Source of the DNA: DATFDN01 sp963756495
Lineage (GTDB): Bacteria; Pseudomonadota; Alphaproteobacteria; Acetobacterales; Acetobacteraceae
Reading direction: 5' to 3'
NCBI GenBank assembly: GCA_963756495.1
Contig: CAVWNS010000001.1
Span: forward strand, 310,001-374,000
DNA length: 64,000 bases
How positions within the stretch are numbered: the first letter of the stretch is position 1; every line of letters begins with the position of its first letter. The position numbers and the translations under genes are program-made. Shown piece after piece: positions 1 to 8,902 of this stretch. The notes under the pieces were generated by a model, which saw only the letters and a list, made by a program, of their open reading frames with translations, did no database searches and was not told the origin of the DNA.

Positions 1-780
1 AAGTCGGAACGGTTGTACCCCGTCGCAGCCAAGGCTAAACCCATGCGTCCTCGCCCACGCGCTCGCCTCGGCACGATCCGCGTCCACCCCCCGATACGAC
101 AGGTTGAAGATCGCCACCGCCCCACCCGGCCGCAGCACACGGGCGGCATCCGCGATGTGGCGCTCCGCCACCTCAGCGGCGACGAGGTACGGAAAGCTAT
201 CCACCGCCAGCACCAGATCGAACGATCCGTCCGCTCCCACGATCCCCTGCCCGTCCGTCACCGCGAAGCGCAGCCGGGCGTCATCCCCATGCCGCCGCCG
301 CGCCTCGGCGATCATTCCCGGCGCGATGTCCAGCCCCAGCACCGAGCGCGCGCGGCCCAGCGCCGCCGCCACGCGGCCGATGCCGCAACCGAGGTCCAGC
401 ACGTCGCCGTCGACCAAGCCGCGCGCGTCGAGCCATTGCACCAACTCGGCCGTCGCCGCGTCCAGTAAATCCGGATTCCCAAGCGAGTAGGCGGCCACGC
501 TCGCCTCGGGCGAGATCGCGGCGGCGCGGTCGAAGCCGTCGCGGAACGCGGCAAGCGCGCCCGTCCCGCCCGCCTCGTGGTCGATGACGGCGGCGGCTTC
601 GGCCAGTCGGGCGAGGCCCGCGCGCGCGCCGAGCAGGCGGCGCAGTTCCTCGGCCCCTTGCACGCCTTCCAGCCGCGCCGCGATGGCGTCGGGGGCGATC
701 CCGGCCAGCACAAGTCGGGCGATCGCCACCGGGGCGGAGATGCGCCCCGCGAGGCACAGTCCCACCGGATCGTCGGTCAC
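1..780 (-). CDS. SAM-dependent class I methyltransferase (3' end outside window)
   Basis: The reading frame is open from a GTG at 780 to the left edge, so the C-terminus is missing. After an N-terminal region of about 130 residues comes a Rossmann-type methyltransferase core: motif I reads LDLGCGIGRVAAALG, followed by an acidic strand (LGLDIAPGM) and motif IV (FDLVLAVDSFPYL). This indicates S-adenosylmethionine binding, but the substrate cannot be read. The start overlaps the upstream stop as GTGA, so it is translated as the last visible gene of the minus-strand sugar operon. Methylation of a sugar or lipid intermediate is an inference from that context. Confidence 0.8.
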   Translation of the reverse strand, partial: MTDDPVGLCLAGRISAPVAIARLVLAGIAPDAIAARLEGVQGAEELRRLLGARAGLARLAEAAAVIDHEAGGTGALAAFRDGFDRAAAISPEASVAAYSLGNPDLLDAATAELVQWLDARGLVDGDVLDLGCGIGRVAAALGRARSVLGLDIAPGMIAEARRRHGDDARLRFAVTDGQGIVGADGSFDLVLAVDSFPYLVAAEVAERHIADAARVLRPGGAVAIFNLSYRGVDADRAEASAWARTHGFSLGCDGVQPFRL

Positions 781-1683
781 GCCGGCACCAGCCGGCGCGT
801 GGCGTTCATGCGGGCCTCGCCGCCCCAGGCGGATTTGTAGGCTTCGTCCCCGCGCAGGAAATGGATCGCGCGGCCCTCATCCAGCGCCTCCTCGATCAAG
901 TGCCCGAGCAGGATCGTGCCGGGGCTTTCGTGGGCGAACCGGGCATCGAACCCACTCACGTACAACAGCAGCCGATCGGGCGCGAGCAACGCATAGCACC
1001 CGGCGGCGATCTCGCCGCCAATGCGAAGCAGCGCGAGCCGCAGCACGCCCTCGGCCAGCAGGGCGGGCGCAGCCAGAACGCGGAAGGCCTTGACGCGCAA
1101 ATCCTCGCCGCTCCACCGCAGCGCGTGCAGGCGCTCGAACGCGGCGAGCGCGGCATCTATTGTGTCCGGCGTCGCGACCTCGATGCGCCAGCCGCCCCGG
1201 CGCTCGGCCCGATGCCGGGCCTGGCGGATGTCGCGCAGCCGTCCCGGCGGGAGCGGGCCAGCGAGGACGGGGCACGGATTCTGTCTCGTGCAGGCTGTCG
1301 CGCCAGCCGGGCGGGGCTGGCGCGGTCCGCAACGCGGCGCCGGGCGGCAGCTCGGTGAGATCGCACGCCGGCACGCAAGCTGCCTCCAGCACGGCGGCAA
1401 GCAGCGCCCCGATCTCCGCGCCCAGCGCGTCCTGATAGTCGGTGAGGCCCGCGCCCATCGGCAGCAGAGTCCCATCGAGCAGATAGCCGGCGAGCAGGCC
1501 CTTCGCCCCGGCATCGTCGCGCGCCACCGCCACGACCGGCCGCCCGGTGCCGAAGCAGCGCCACCAGGCGAGCATCCAGGCCGGCGACTGGAACGGGCTT
1601 TTCCCAGTGCGACGCCACAAATCCCGCCACTCCGGCGCGAGGTCGCGCAGCGCGGCGTCGTCGGTGATGGTTTCGATCCTCAC
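777..1683 (-). CDS. GNAT/CelD-type acyltransferase (one apparent +1 frameshift)
   Basis: The N-terminal half (VRIETITDDAALRDL onward) and the C-terminal half (GGWRIEVATPDTIDAAL to the stop) lie in different frames. They join if one G is removed from GGGG at 1269-1272, giving about 301 residues. The C-terminal half has the acetyltransferase pattern of the BioF2/CelD family, with LRWSGEDLRVKAF and a late HFLRGDEAYKSAWGG segment. Such proteins N- or O-acylate exopolysaccharide or lipid intermediates. The GTG start overlaps the preceding stop (GTGA) and the stop overlaps the next start, so both ends are fixed by coupling. The homopolymer site makes consensus error more likely than a true mutation. 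Confidence 0.7.
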
Positions 1684-2738
1684 CGCGCCACCGGCGCGAG
1701 CGCAAGCTGGCGATAGAGCCGCGCATAGGCATCGGTCATCGCACGTTGCGAGAACCGCTCGCGCGCGATCCGCCGGCATGTCTTCGGGTCGATCTCGTGC
1801 GCGCACCCGATCGCCCGTGCCATTTCGTCGGCATCGCGGACGAGAAACCCCGTCACCCCATCTTGCACGATCTCGGGCAGCGCGCCCACGGGGAAGGCGA
1901 TGACCGGCGTGCCGCACGCGGCGGCCTCCATCGCGACGAGGCTGCTCGTCTCCGCAGCAAGGCTCGGGGCCAGCAGGCAGCGGGCGGCCGAGAGCAGCCG
2001 GCGCTTGCGGGCGAAGCCCACGGGGCCGATCAGGCGGCCCGCATCCAGCCGGGGGAGGATTTCGCGGCGCACATACGCCTCGTGCGCCGGATAGGGAAAT
2101 GCCGCGCCCGCCACGAGCAGCTTGACGCCGGCGCGACGGGCGGCGTCCAGGGCGATGTGCTGACCCTTCTCCGGGCACAGCCGGCCGAGGGTTAGCGCGA
2201 AGCCGCGTCGTGCGTGACGTGCCGTGTCAAGCGCCGCCACCGGCACTCCGTTCGGAATCGGGGACAGGCGCGCGCGCGGGTCGGCCAGCGTCCGCAGCGC
2301 CCGGTCCTGCACCGTGGAGACGGCATGCAGGAACATGCCCGGCCGCACGGGATGGAGCGCCGCGCGCGGATACCATTCCGGCGGCAGATGCAGCGTCGCC
2401 AATGCCGGCGGGCCGGGCGGCGGCAGGTAATCGGCGAAGTCGATGCCGTGCAGATGGACCAGATCGACAAGCCGCGCCGCCAGCACGCGCGCCATCGCCG
2501 CGCGCACCGCCTCGTGCGCCCGCGCTCGCGCCGCATCGTCGATCGCGCCGCGCGCCGCCGGAATGGCGACCAGTTCGCCCGCGACCGATGACCCCTCGCG
2601 GGCCAGCACGATAGAGCGATGCCCCGCGCGGGTCAGCGCCCTATCCAACGCCGCCAGCACCTGCTCCGCCCCGCCCACCGCGTCGGCGGAGACCGGCGCG
2701 AACGGAAACGCCACGCTCAGGATCGTCAGAGGCCGCAC
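1680..2738 (-). CDS. Glycosyltransferase family 4 (GT-B)
   Basis: This 352-residue GT-B enzyme carries the family-4 signatures: a glycine-rich N-terminal loop after FPFAPVSADAVGGAEQV, IPNGV and LGRLCPEKG in the centre, and the donor-binding E-x7-E element in AETSSLVAMEAAACGTPVIAF. It probably transfers a nucleotide-activated sugar to a glycan or lipid acceptor at the cytoplasmic face. The start lies 13 bp inside the upstream deacetylase gene, so the two genes are coupled. Donor and acceptor cannot be named from sequence. Confidence 0.88.
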   Translation of the reverse strand: MRPLTILSVAFPFAPVSADAVGGAEQVLAALDRALTRAGHRSIVLAREGSSVAGELVAIPAARGAIDDAARARAHEAVRAAMARVLAARLVDLVHLHGIDFADYLPPPGPPALATLHLPPEWYPRAALHPVRPGMFLHAVSTVQDRALRTLADPRARLSPIPNGVPVAALDTARHARRGFALTLGRLCPEKGQHIALDAARRAGVKLLVAGAAFPYPAHEAYVRREILPRLDAGRLIGPVGFARKRRLLSAARCLLAPSLAAETSSLVAMEAAACGTPVIAFPVGALPEIVQDGVTGFLVRDADEMARAIGCAHEIDPKTCRRIARERFSQRAMTDAYARLYRQLALAPVAR

Positions 2739-3523
2739 GAGGCGAGCGCCTGCCTGGCGAGGGCGCGCCAGCGCGCCCCGTCCATGCCCCAGTTCTGCCG
2801 TTCATACCACAAGGGCCCGGGATTCGGCGCGGTGCTGAAATCATAGGGGGGGGCGAGGCGGAACGCCTCGGTCTCCATGCCCCGGAACGGGGCCAAGGTG
2901 GCGCGCTGGGTCACGAAGCAATCCAGCATCGCCTCGCGCCGGGCGCGCTCGGCCTCGGGCAAGGTCGCCACCAGCGCGGCGGGCTCGCCCAGGAACCCGC
3001 CGACGATCATCTCGCCGGTCACATTGGCGAAGTAGCCCGCCATCTCCAGCAAGGCCGGGGGCGGATCGAGCGTGCGGCAGGCGAGGCGCGCGACCAGGCA
3101 CGCCGTGTCGTGGTCGGGATGGCCGCCCTCGTACGCGTGGGTGAGGACGCAGGCCGGACGGAACCGCGCGAGGAGTTTCCCCAGCTCCGCGACAAGGGCG
3201 GGCATGGACAACGCGGCCTCCTGGTCCGACGCGCCCATCTCGGCCAGTTCGGCCGTCACATCACCGGCGCCGAGCGCCGCCCGCAGCTCCGCCCGCCGCG
3301 CCGCCGCATAGGTCCGCGCGTCGGCGAAGCCGGCCCGATAGGCATCGCCCAGGTCGCGCGGCGCGCCGTCGGTCAGATGCACGATCAGCAGATTCCGAAA
3401 CAGCGAAAGCGAGGCGCCGGCGCCGATCGTTTCGTCATCAGGATGCGCGGCGAGCATGACGACCGGCGCCTCAATGGGCGTTCGGTCGTCCAGCGCCCGC
3501 AATATCTCGCGCGCCGCGCTCAT
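2726..3523 (-). CDS. PIG-L family deacetylase
   Basis: This 265-residue protein has the LmbE/PIG-L zinc site: LAAHPDDETIGAG near residue 25 (His27, Asp29, Asp30) and a second GGHPDHD motif near mid-protein. The family removes acetyl groups from GlcNAc-type sugars in glycolipid, mycothiol and antibiotic pathways. The start is chosen at MSAAREIL because its ATG forms an ATGA overlap with the glycosidase stop, although the frame stays open upstream. Within this operon it probably deacetylates an N-acetylated sugar intermediate (inference). Confidence 0.88.
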   Translation of the reverse strand: MSAAREILRALDDRTPIEAPVVMLAAHPDDETIGAGASLSLFRNLLIVHLTDGAPRDLGDAYRAGFADARTYAAARRAELRAALGAGDVTAELAEMGASDQEAALSMPALVAELGKLLARFRPACVLTHAYEGGHPDHDTACLVARLACRTLDPPPALLEMAGYFANVTGEMIVGGFLGEPAALVATLPEAERARREAMLDCFVTQRATLAPFRGMETEAFRLAPPYDFSTAPNPGPLWYERQNWGMDGARWRALARQALASCGL

Positions 3524-4404
3524 CCGTAGCGGCGCAGCATCGCCGCGCAGAACGCGGCGAACTCCGCCGGCTCCTGCGGGGGGGCGGTGTAGTGGGCCCA
3601 GGTGCCGCGATGCTCCGGGGTGAAGCAGAACGTGACGGTGACCGCGAACGGCTCCAGCGCGCGCATCTGCCGATCGAACCACGCCTGGGCATCCGGGCGG
3701 AACCAGTCCGCCCAGGACAGGCCCGTGCGCAGCGAGGTCACGCCCAGGTCGCGCAGCCAGCGCACCGCGTCGTCCAGGCGGTGGTCCTCGAAGTGGAACC
3801 ACTGGCAGATGCCGAACTCGGGCGTCACGTCGTGGAAGGCCCGCGCCGCCAGCTTCGGCCGTCCATGCTCGTCGAGCAGCCCCATGTGAAAGTGCCGGTA
3901 GTAGGACGAGCCTTCCGCCTCGCGATGGCGCGTCGTCGCCGGCCAGGCGGCCGGCAGGTCGTAGAGGCTGTACCAGTGGATGCGCGGCGCGCGCCCGCGC
4001 AGCAACGCGGCGCTGCGGCGCAGGCCCCACTCCTGCACCTCCTCGGCGCCGAAGGTCGAGACGCCGATCTCGGAGATCCACACCGGCAGGTCGGTCACCG
4101 CCTGGATCGTCTCCAGCTTAGCCGGCCACTCGTCGATCATCCAGTGGTTCCAGTCGAGCGGGAAACCGTGGACGGCGACCGCGTCCATCTGCTCCAGCAC
4201 GCCCTGGGCCGCCATCAGTCGGATGAAGTCGGGGTCGATCGGCGACATGCCGCCGAGCACGCGGGGTAGCCCCGGCTTCTCGGCGGCGATCGCCTCGCCG
4301 GCAAGCCGCGCCATCCGGCCGAAGATCGTCCAGCCAGGATCGGCTTCGAGGTCCCAGTGCGACTTGTTGTTCGGCTCGTTCCAGATCATCGCCGCTTCGA
4401 TCAT
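3520..4404 (-). CDS. Glycosidase-like protein with apparently permuted TIM barrel
   Basis: The 294-residue product starts directly with MIEAAMIWNEPN, the strand-4 acid/base motif of clan A glycosidases (Glu10). A second acid follows in LPVWISEIGVST (Glu112, strand-7-like nucleophile position). From about residue 197 a new segment (FGICQWFHFEDHRLDDAV ... VRWLRDLGVTSLRTGLSW ... TVTFCFTPEHRG ... EFAAFCAAMLRRYG) looks like strands 1-3, which normally precede WNEPN. The order therefore suggests a circular permutation. ATGA overlaps at both ends fix the boundaries, so this is not a truncated frame. The specific reaction is unknown; beta-xylosidase-like is the nearest description. Confidence 0.7.
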   Translation of the reverse strand: MIEAAMIWNEPNNKSHWDLEADPGWTIFGRMARLAGEAIAAEKPGLPRVLGGMSPIDPDFIRLMAAQGVLEQMDAVAVHGFPLDWNHWMIDEWPAKLETIQAVTDLPVWISEIGVSTFGAEEVQEWGLRRSAALLRGRAPRIHWYSLYDLPAAWPATTRHREAEGSSYYRHFHMGLLDEHGRPKLAARAFHDVTPEFGICQWFHFEDHRLDDAVRWLRDLGVTSLRTGLSWADWFRPDAQAWFDRQMRALEPFAVTVTFCFTPEHRGTWAHYTAPPQEPAEFAAFCAAMLRRYG

Positions 4405-5168
4405 TGGCCCGCCGTCCCCCGCGCCGGATACACCGCCCCATAGCCAGCCGCGTCCCGCGCGACACGGCGGCAGACATACACCTCCGCCTCCGGGTGGCTC
4501 AGGATCTCGAACCCGGCGCTGCGCAGCATCGCCTCGGAGCAGGCCCGGTTCGGCGCCCACCAGTTGGTCGGATCGTGCGCGTATTCGTGCTCGATGAAGT
4601 GCAGCTTCGGATAGCCGGGATCGTCGAAGATGCCGGCATCGTGGAATTCGTAGTCGGGGGCGAGCGAGGCGACCGCCTCGCTGCCACGCTGCATCGACTG
4701 GAACAGGAACAGGTCGCGCGCGACGTGCTCGTGGATCAGGTCGAGCGCGAGCAGCGGGTGGCGCAAATGGTACAGCACGCCAAAGAACAGCACGACGTCG
4801 AACCGCTCGCCGAGCGCGCCGACATCGTAGACTGAAAGGTTGCGGAACTCGATGTCCAGCCCCTCCACGTCGGCGGCGAAGCGGGCCTGTGACAGGTAGT
4901 CGTCGTCGAAGTCGATCCCCAGCACGCGATGGGCGCCGCGCCGCTTCATCTCCATGCTGTAGAAGCCGCCATTGCAGCCGATGTCGAGCACTGTGCGTCC
5001 GGTCAGGTCAGCGGGAATGGTGTCGGCGAAATGTCGCCATTTGATCATCGGGTAGTCGCCGAGGAAATGGTCCGGCGCCGTCGGAACGCCCTTGAGGTGC
5101 AGGTTGTGGAACCACGGGCCGAGCGCGCGGGCACGCGCGCGGATGCTGTCCTCGGTCCACTCGGTCAT
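4401..5168 (-). CDS. CmoB-like SAM methyltransferase (TIGR04290/Rta_06860-type)
   Basis: This 255-residue methyltransferase shows motif I as VLDIGCNGGFYSMEM, then GIDFDDDYLSQARFAA and FDVVLFFGVLYHLRHPL. The layout (GPWFHNLHLKGV near the N-terminus and a C-terminal HDPTNWWAPNRAC segment) matches what I recall of the Rta_06860 methyltransferase family, which occurs in sugar clusters with PIG-L and glycosidase-like proteins. The tRNA-modifying CmoB shares the fold, but this context argues for a small-molecule or glycan substrate. The MTEWTEDS start forms an ATGA overlap with the preceding gene. Confidence 0.8.
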   Translation of the reverse strand: MTEWTEDSIRARARALGPWFHNLHLKGVPTAPDHFLGDYPMIKWRHFADTIPADLTGRTVLDIGCNGGFYSMEMKRRGAHRVLGIDFDDDYLSQARFAADVEGLDIEFRNLSVYDVGALGERFDVVLFFGVLYHLRHPLLALDLIHEHVARDLFLFQSMQRGSEAVASLAPDYEFHDAGIFDDPGYPKLHFIEHEYAHDPTNWWAPNRACSEAMLRSAGFEILSHPEAEVYVCRRVARDAAGYGAVYPARGTAGQ

Positions 5169-5899
5169 GCCGGCGCCTCCGTCCCGCTCAGAAGTCGCAT
5201 CGCCTCGCGGTATCCATGCACGGTCCCGACATCGACATAGCTCTGCCCGGCCCGCACACCCCACGCCTCACCGCCCTCGGCGAGCCAGGCGTTGATGAGG
5301 GTGCCGATGTACTCGTCGCGCCGGCCGCGCCCCCGCCACAGCGCATGGAGCGCCGCGAGCGTCGCGCCGGGCAGCTTGAACGCACCCCAGATCCAGCGCG
5401 AGGCGGCCGCTTCGACCTTCACCTCGATCGCCGTGACCCGGCCGGACGGATCGGTCAGCACCGCGTCGAACAGCTCCGGCCGGTCAACCGGGAACAGCAG
5501 GAACGAGAACCGGTCGTCCGGCAGCGCGGTCAGCGCGTGGTCGGGGAACCAGATCGTGTCGGGCAGACCGACGATCACCACCTCGTCCGCCGGGATCAGC
5601 GGCAGGGCGCGGAAGATCGCGTCGCACAGCCCGCGCGCCTCGTTCTGGATGGCGTAGGCGATGTGCGCGCGACCGTAGGCGCCGCCGTAATAGCGCAGGA
5701 TGTCGGACTTCCAAGGCGAGATGACGAAGCAGACCTTGTCGGCGCCCGCGATCACCATGCGCTCCAGGAGGTATTCGCTCACCGCGCGCGGGCGCAGCGT
5801 CGCGCCGTCGGCGCGCGATCCCACCGGCAGCAATTCCTTGGAGAAGGCCAGCGGCTGTATGCGTGTGCCGGCTCCGGCCGCCGGAATGATTCCCCACAT
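5165..5899 (-). CDS. Sugar-phosphate nucleotidyltransferase
   Basis: The 244-residue protein begins WGIIPAAGAGTRIQPLAFSKELLPVG, the G-x-G-T-R...K nucleotide-binding signature of RfbA/GalU-type enzymes that form NDP-sugars from NTP and sugar 1-phosphate. Further markers are VCFVISPWKSDILRYYG, GLPDTIWFPD (metal-binding Asp) and a C-terminal VDVGTVHGYREAMRLL. It is shorter than typical RfbA (about 290), and the product sugar is not predictable. Its ATG follows the upstream stop by two bases. It probably supplies the activated sugar used by the two glycosyltransferases of this operon. Confidence 0.88.
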   Translation of the reverse strand: MWGIIPAAGAGTRIQPLAFSKELLPVGSRADGATLRPRAVSEYLLERMVIAGADKVCFVISPWKSDILRYYGGAYGRAHIAYAIQNEARGLCDAIFRALPLIPADEVVIVGLPDTIWFPDHALTALPDDRFSFLLFPVDRPELFDAVLTDPSGRVTAIEVKVEAAASRWIWGAFKLPGATLAALHALWRGRGRRDEYIGTLINAWLAEGGEAWGVRAGQSYVDVGTVHGYREAMRLLSGTEAPA

Positions 5900-5901
5900 G
5901 C

Positions 5902-6981
5902 TCAGACCCTCTCGGAGGTGGCGGCCTCGATTGCGGCGACGAGTTCGGCGCCGCGCCGCTCGGCGGTGTGCTCGGCCAGTACGCGCTCGCGCGCCCGTCG
6001 CGCGAGGGTGGCGAGGGCGGCGTCGGGCAGATCGAGCGCGGCAAGCGCGTCCTCGGTCGTGTGCGCGATGAGGATCTCCTCGCCCGGCGTGAAGAATCCG
6101 TCCAGGCCATCGAACCAGTCCGACAGGATCGGCGTGCCGCACGCCGCCGCCTCGAACAGCCGGCCCGAGGGGCAGAACCCCATGCGGGCCATGGCCACTC
6201 GGGTGACGTTCAACGTCAGCCGGCTGGAGCCATAAAAGGCCGGGTGCTCGGCCGGCGGCAGGTGACGGACGAAGGAGATGTTCTTTGCCCAGGGGAAATC
6301 GGGCGGATACTGCGCCCCGGCGATCAGGAACCGCTGCGCCGGCCGACGGCGCGCCGGCTTGATGAACAGACGCGCCAACGTCGCCTGCCGGTCGGCGGCG
6401 AAGGTCCCAAGATAGGACAGATCGGCGCGATATCGCGCAGCTGGGGCGGCGGGGCAGTGCAGGCGCGGATTGACCGAGCCGTAGAGCGCGACCGCGCGGC
6501 GTGCGCCCAGACGACGGCGCAGTGCTGTCAGCGCTTCGCCCCCCGTGTAGCTCAGCACGAGGTCGAACCCGCCCAGCCCGTCGGCAGGCAGGTACTCGAC
6601 GTCCTCGCCGGCGTCCAGGCGCGCGAGGGTGACGGGGGTATCGAGATCGTAGAAGCAGCGCGCGGCGGCGCGGCTGTCCAGCACCAGTTCGCTCGCTGCC
6701 CGCCCATCCGGGCAGTATGAGGTGACGATCGCCGCGTCGGCTCCGGCCAATGCCCGCCGCGCCTGCGGGAGCACCGTGGCCCAATCGGGATAGAGCACCA
6801 GCCGGCCGCCCCCGGGGAGCGCGTCCAGATCGCGATGCTCCGCATACCAGGGGGCGTCGCGCTCGAAAAACGTGACCGGATGGCCGGCGCGCGTCAGCGC
6901 CCCGATCAGCCCGCGCCATAGCGCGGCGTGACCGTTGCCCCATGACGAACTGACCGCAAGCCCGAAGATGACCAGGTTCAT
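5902..6981 (-). CDS. CgeB/YkvP-type glycosyltransferase
   Basis: First gene of the minus-strand operon, 359 residues. The N-terminus (NLVIFGLAVSSSWGNGHA) and especially the C-terminal GFCPSGRLFEAAACGTPILSD block identify a CgeB-like GT-B glycosyltransferase of the kind acting on spore coats, flagella or surface glycans. No signal peptide or membrane segment is visible, so it should act in the cytoplasm. No convincing Shine-Dalgarno precedes the ATG. Promoter elements for the operon presumably lie in 6982-7073, but none can be pointed to. Confidence 0.85.
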   Translation of the reverse strand: MNLVIFGLAVSSSWGNGHAALWRGLIGALTRAGHPVTFFERDAPWYAEHRDLDALPGGGRLVLYPDWATVLPQARRALAGADAAIVTSYCPDGRAASELVLDSRAAARCFYDLDTPVTLARLDAGEDVEYLPADGLGGFDLVLSYTGGEALTALRRRLGARRAVALYGSVNPRLHCPAAPAARYRADLSYLGTFAADRQATLARLFIKPARRRPAQRFLIAGAQYPPDFPWAKNISFVRHLPPAEHPAFYGSSRLTLNVTRVAMARMGFCPSGRLFEAAACGTPILSDWFDGLDGFFTPGEEILIAHTTEDALAALDLPDAALATLARRARERVLAEHTAERRGAELVAAIEAATSERV

Positions 6982-7073
6982 GCGGCTAGCTGAACGTTTC
7001 AGGAGGGTGCCCGTTTCAATGCCCGTGGCGCTGGCATGCGCGCGGGATCCAGCTCGGGCGCCACCGCTTGGGT

Positions 7074-8195
7074 TCAGTGCGCGTGCTTATGATCCTCGAT
7101 CCGCTCCGTCAGTCGCCGGCTGAGGAATGCCGTCACCGCCGCTTCCTCCGCCGTGAGACCCGCGCTCGGCTCGGCCAGCGTCTCGTCGGCCCGGCGCTTC
7201 AGCGCCTCCAGTAGCGAGCCATCGAGATAGCCGTCGAAGATCGCCGGGTGGATGTAGCATTTGCGGCAGATCGCCGGGGTGTTGCCCAGCATCTGCGAGA
7301 CCGATTCGACCGCCCGCAGGACGTTCTTCTTCGCGGCCGCCTGGGTGTCGAACGCCTGCAACTCATGCAGCGCGAGCGCGGCCAGGTTGGTCGCCGCCCA
7401 GGTGCGGAAGTCCTTCGCGGTTATTTCCTCGCCGGTGATCTCACGCAGATAGTCGTTGACGTCGTGGGAGCTGACCGGATGCGGCGCACCGTCCTCATTG
7501 AGGTAATGGAACAGCTCCTGTCCGGGCAGGTCCTGCAATCGGCGCACGAGGCCCGCAAGCCGGCGGTCAGCCAGGTCGATGTGGTGATCCAGCCCGTGCT
7601 TGCCGCGAAAATCGAAATGCAGCGTGCTGCCCTCGACTTTGACGTGCCGCTTCTTGCGCAGCGTGGTCAGGCCGAAGCTCTTGTTGGCCTTGGCGTATTC
7701 CTCGTTTCCGACCCGCATCATCGTCGTCTCGAGCAGGCGCACGATCGCCGCCAGGACCTTCTCGCGCGGCAGTCCGTGTCGCGCGAGGTCGTGATCCACG
7801 CGGGCGCGGATCGCAGGCAGGACCCGGCCGAAGATCAGCATCTTGGTGTATTTCGCCTCGTCCCGCACCGCGCGCCAGCGGGGATGGTAGCGATACTGCT
7901 TGCGCCCGCGCGCGTCGCGGCCGACCGCCTGGAGGTGCCCGTTCAGGTTCGCGCAGATCCACACATCCTCGTAGGCGGGCGGGATCGCGAGCTTGTGGAT
8001 GCGCCCGATCGTCGCCTCGTCGGTGATGGGCTCGCCGTGCGGGTCGAGATAGCGGAAGCCCTTGTCGATGCGGACGCGGCGTATGCCGGGCCGACGATCG
8101 CTGACGTAACGCAGATGCGCCGCCTTTGCGGCGGCCTTCAGATCCTCGATGGAGGTACCGCTCTCGGGGACCTCCAGGCTGAGCGCGTCGGACAT
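7074..8195 (-). CDS. DNA topoisomerase IB (poxvirus-like)
   Basis: This 373-residue protein matches bacterial type IB topoisomerases, which relax supercoils through a 3'-phosphotyrosyl intermediate. Catalytic landmarks are visible: MMRVGNEEYAK (first Arg), TLRKKRHVKV (Lys), KDFRTWAATN (second Arg), and the active-site tyrosine in CRKCYIHPAIF near the C-terminus. The N-terminal IRRVRIDKGFRYLDP module is also typical. Length is normal for the family. It lies downstream of, and in the same orientation as, the DUF4142 gene, 61 bp away. Confidence 0.95.
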   Translation of the reverse strand: MSDALSLEVPESGTSIEDLKAAAKAAHLRYVSDRRPGIRRVRIDKGFRYLDPHGEPITDEATIGRIHKLAIPPAYEDVWICANLNGHLQAVGRDARGRKQYRYHPRWRAVRDEAKYTKMLIFGRVLPAIRARVDHDLARHGLPREKVLAAIVRLLETTMMRVGNEEYAKANKSFGLTTLRKKRHVKVEGSTLHFDFRGKHGLDHHIDLADRRLAGLVRRLQDLPGQELFHYLNEDGAPHPVSSHDVNDYLREITGEEITAKDFRTWAATNLAALALHELQAFDTQAAAKKNVLRAVESVSQMLGNTPAICRKCYIHPAIFDGYLDGSLLEALKRRADETLAEPSAGLTAEEAAVTAFLSRRLTERIEDHKHAH

Positions 8196-8256
8196 GGGCA
8201 GCCGACTGAACGCAATCCGCCGACATCGGCTGCATCACGCCTGCGCGGGTCCCCTC

Positions 8257-8781
8257 TCAGCTCGTCCCGGTGGCGGCCTGCTGGGCCATTTGCAAATGCT
8301 GCTGCATGACGGGAATGCCCGCTTGCGCCCACTGGCGCAGCGACGGGTCCTTGGTCGTCCGCTCCTCTGTCTGGAGCTTCTGGATCATCGTGCGGTGGTC
8401 CTGCACCTGGCCCTGCGCGAACTGTCTGTCGAACTGCGGTCCGCTCAGCTTCTGCAGCGCCTGCGCGTCGCTCCTGTCCTTGCTGTCGGTTGTGCGAGGC
8501 AGCGTCACACCGTGTTGCTGCGCGATCTGCATCAGCTGATCGTTCATCCGGGTATGGTCGGTGACGAGCGTCTGACCGAGCTGTTTGACCGCCTGCGAGT
8601 CGCCCCGCTCCTGGGCAAGCTGGCCGGCCTGGACCTCGCCCAACCCGCCTTGCGCCGCCTGCCGCATGAACGTCCGGTCCTGCTGGGAGAGCTTGGCGGC
8701 GCTGGCGTGGCCGGCCGCGAACCCGATCAGGCCGACGACCGCGAGGGCGACTGGAAGCTTTCTCTCTGTGAGCGTTCTCAT
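8257..8781 (-). CDS. DUF4142 exported protein
   Basis: The protein has 174 residues. The start is set at MRTLTERKLP, which follows an AAGGA box and gives a clean signal peptide with cleavage after AAGHASA. The mature part is a helical, glutamine-rich DUF4142 domain (ferritin-like four-helix layout): DRTFMRQAAQGGLGEVQAGQLA, then VTDHTRMNDQLMQIA and GQVQDHRTMIQKLQ. Family members are periplasmic or outer-membrane proteins of unknown biochemistry, often linked to stress. An upstream ATG at 8835 is in frame but would bury the signal peptide. Confidence 0.85.
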   Translation of the reverse strand: MRTLTERKLPVALAVVGLIGFAAGHASAAKLSQQDRTFMRQAAQGGLGEVQAGQLAQERGDSQAVKQLGQTLVTDHTRMNDQLMQIAQQHGVTLPRTTDSKDRSDAQALQKLSGPQFDRQFAQGQVQDHRTMIQKLQTEERTTKDPSLRQWAQAGIPVMQQHLQMAQQAATGTS

Positions 8782-8902
8782 TGAACGGGTCCTTCGACGA
8801 TGCGACTGCGCCCCCGAACGTGGCCCGGCGTACATGGTTGCGCGGTGAACGCGGCCGGGTCTGCCGGCGTTGGACGCTCAGGCAAGTGGAGCGAGGCGCA
8901 TC

